From Atopobiaceae bacterium (GTDB taxonomy: Bacteria > Actinomycetota > Coriobacteriia > Coriobacteriales > Atopobiaceae), in assembly GCA_017510875.1 (NCBI GenBank), contig JAFWLX010000022.1, forward strand, positions 1 through 6,683: a stretch of DNA of 6,683 nucleotides. Reading direction: 5' to 3'. Shown here in pieces: positions 5,556 through 6,683 of the stretch. The stretch's first letter is position 1; each line of letters opens with the position of its first letter. The translations under genes and the position numbers were made by a program. The notes beneath the pieces are model-generated. The model searched no databases and was not told the DNA's origin. It saw only the letters and a program-made list of their open reading frames with translations.

Positions 5556-6536
5556 CTACTCGCCCGCCAGTGCAGGGGGTATGCGTATCATCTCGTCAAA
5601 GTTTGTGCCACACCCATCCAGCAGCAGGGTTTGCTCCACCAGGGGCAGCAAGACCTCTGTCGAGGTGAGATCCATGCCATCTTTGAGGATATTGCGCATC
5701 AGAATCTTAAACGCACTTGTGGCAGGGGCAATGCGACCTTGAAGCTTGAAGATGACAAAGCCCATGTCGGCAAGCTCCTTGCGCCGCTCGGGGCTTATAT
5801 ACACCGATCCCATGACGGCCCTGTTAGGCTGCGTGCAGCTTGCAAGCACGCGCTCTCCGCTTTGTGCCTCACGCTGTATGGACCGAGCCGAGGCGGCAAT
5901 GTGGCGCGCCCCGTCAGGGCAGTTGGGCACACATCTTTGGTTGACAATCACCTGAATGCGAGGGGCTATATCCGTCAGGCTCTGGGCTATGCCACCCTCA
6001 AGCATGGCCTCGCAGCGCACCACTACCTCGTCGTAGAGCTCCAGCAGCTTGCGATAGTAGCTCTCTTCAGAAAGGCCACCAAAGCCTTGGGCATGGTCGA
6101 GGATGCAGCGGTTGTAGGACGCAACCAAAGACACGTCAGGGTGAGTGGCACGGATATGGTGGGCCAGACGCTCATCGACCACGATGGCCTGCCCGCCATA
6201 CTCATCCGCCAGCGAGAGCAGCATGTTGCTGTAGGCATCGTCAACGTAGTCGCCAGCGTCCGGACGCGAGAAGGTAAGGGCACAGGTGGCACCAACCTTG
6301 CGATAGGCCTCAAAGTAGCGGCGAAGCTCTTCTTCTGAGAGCTCCCCTCTTACGCGAGGGTTTCGACCTCCAGCCCAGGCACAGGCGGGGCACCCATAGG
6401 CAGTTGCAAAGAGCGGCTTGGGAAGCAGCGGATTCAAGGTTTGCGCAAGGCTCAAGGCCACCCTATCGTTGCCAAAGAGCGTGGGCACCTTCCACGAAAC
6501 GCGCTCGTCTGCTAGCTCGATTCTTGGATTGTCCAC
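5556..6536 (-). CDS. Peptidase U32-like TIM-barrel protein with cysteine-rich motif
   Basis: The 326-residue soluble protein shows a series of barrel-like strands: CALTFSR (85-91), QAIVVDE (116-122), VSLVASYNRCI (135-145), EVVVRCE (170-176) and RIQVIVNQRC (193-202). The last strand leads into RCVPNCPDGARH (201-212). Near the C-terminus, LADMGFVIFKLQGR (255-268) closely resembles the aGv.sfKIEGR motif of the U32/UbiU-type family. C202, C206 and C234 (with H212), plus an N-terminal GCPAC pair (C49, C52), could bind an iron-sulfur cluster, as in several U32 relatives. U32 relatives include collagenase-like proteases and tRNA or ubiquinone hydroxylation factors, so the reaction cannot be assigned. 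The GTG start at 6536 is chosen because AAGGGG lies 10 bases upstream. The frame continues to 6656 only through repeat copy 4. It is co-transcribed with the downstream unknown gene. Confidence 0.82.
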   Translation of the reverse strand: MDNPRIELADERVSWKVPTLFGNDRVALSLAQTLNPLLPKPLFATAYGCPACAWAGGRNPRVRGELSEEELRRYFEAYRKVGATCALTFSRPDAGDYVDDAYSNMLLSLADEYGGQAIVVDERLAHHIRATHPDVSLVASYNRCILDHAQGFGGLSEESYYRKLLELYDEVVVRCEAMLEGGIAQSLTDIAPRIQVIVNQRCVPNCPDGARHIAASARSIQREAQSGERVLASCTQPNRAVMGSVYISPERRKELADMGFVIFKLQGRIAPATSAFKILMRNILKDGMDLTSTEVLLPLVEQTLLLDGCGTNFDEMIRIPPALAGE

Positions 6537-6546
6537 CGTCGTCGCA

Positions 6547-6552
6547 CCCCTT
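6547..6552 (-). promoter_or_regulatory. Ribosome binding site supporting the GTG start of the U32-like gene
   Basis: AAGGGG on the minus strand is 10 bases upstream of GTG 6536, somewhat longer spacing than at the other genes. It is the only purine-rich site between that codon and the repeat. No in-frame ATG is available outside the repeat. Confidence 0.6.
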
Positions 6553-6590
6553 TTCTGTCTAGTCGGTAGCTCTTCACGGGCTGACCAGCG

Positions 6591-6683
6591 CGGTAACCCT
6601 CGGGGCGACTTCTGAGGCTGCTCGGCCCGTCGGCGCGGCGGGAGCGAGCGTAACATGCCAGTGGCATGTTACGGCCCGAAAGG
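6591..6683. repeat. Intergenic inverted-repeat element, copy 4 (left half only)
   Basis: The left conserved core begins near 6610 (TTCTGAGGCTGCTC) and continues through CCCGTCGGCGCGGCGGGAGC. The palindrome is at 6649-6673 (CGTAACATGCCA, G 6661, TGGCATGTTACG), and the window ends inside the mini-hairpin. The inner-stem block reads GCTCGGCCC instead of GCTCCGCCC, and the mini-hairpin reads CCCGAAAGG instead of CCCGAAGGG. The sequence at 6592-6609 (GGTAACCCTCGGGGCGAC) is probably the inner end of this copy's outer arm. The left boundary is uncertain because the right arm lies outside the window. It sits upstream of the U32-like gene in the same orientation as the other copies. Confidence 0.85.

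Noticed and set aside
5493..6338. 281-codon open frame on the plus strand
   Set aside because: It overlaps both the U32-like gene and the start of the unknown gene on the opposite strand and shows no recognisable protein signature.

Overview
The window is GC-rich bacterial chromosomal DNA. It carries five protein genes, all on the minus strand, separated by an unusual family of long inverted repeats. High GC, strong purine-rich ribosome binding sites, GTG starts and the protein style suggest an actinobacterium, most likely a gut or oral Coriobacteriia member (Olsenella/Atopobium/Collinsella-like). That placement is inferred, not demonstrated.

Layout in the direction of transcription (high to low coordinates). 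6591-6683 is a cut-off repeat copy (copy 4). 6536-5556 encodes a TIM-barrel-like protein resembling the peptidase U32 family, with a cysteine-rich motif. It is followed after one base by 5554-4499, a 351-residue protein I do not recognise; the two form a probable operon. 4500-4188 is repeat copy 3, whose outer arm begins on the stop codon of that gene. 4187-4077 is a leader with small hairpins, followed by 4076-2793, O-acetylhomoserine sulfhydrylase (metY type), which makes homocysteine from sulfide. 2781-2712 is a simple long terminator-like hairpin. 2680-2081 is a UlaG-like metallo-beta-lactamase-fold hydrolase. 2074-1795 is repeat copy 2. 1725-124 is a DUF2130 protein: a zinc-ribbon-like start, a long coiled coil and a nuclease-like C-terminal domain. 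112-1 is the cut-off right half of repeat copy 1.

The most interesting content is non-coding. Each complete repeat copy (280 and 313 bp) has a conserved core built around a 25-bp near-perfect palindrome, an inner stem and a GAA-loop mini-hairpin. Outside the core lies a pair of about 61-74 bp outer arms that are almost perfectly complementary within a copy but unrelated in sequence between copies 2 and 3. The palindrome and the mini-hairpin both show compensatory base changes between copies, so pairing, not sequence alone, seems to be maintained. Every copy whose flank is visible lies in the same orientation directly 3' of a gene. A role as giant transcript ends, mRNA 3' protectors or a non-autonomous mobile element is therefore plausible. 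The protein genes look like ordinary housekeeping and accessory genes, with no shared pathway evident beyond the U32-like/orphan pair.
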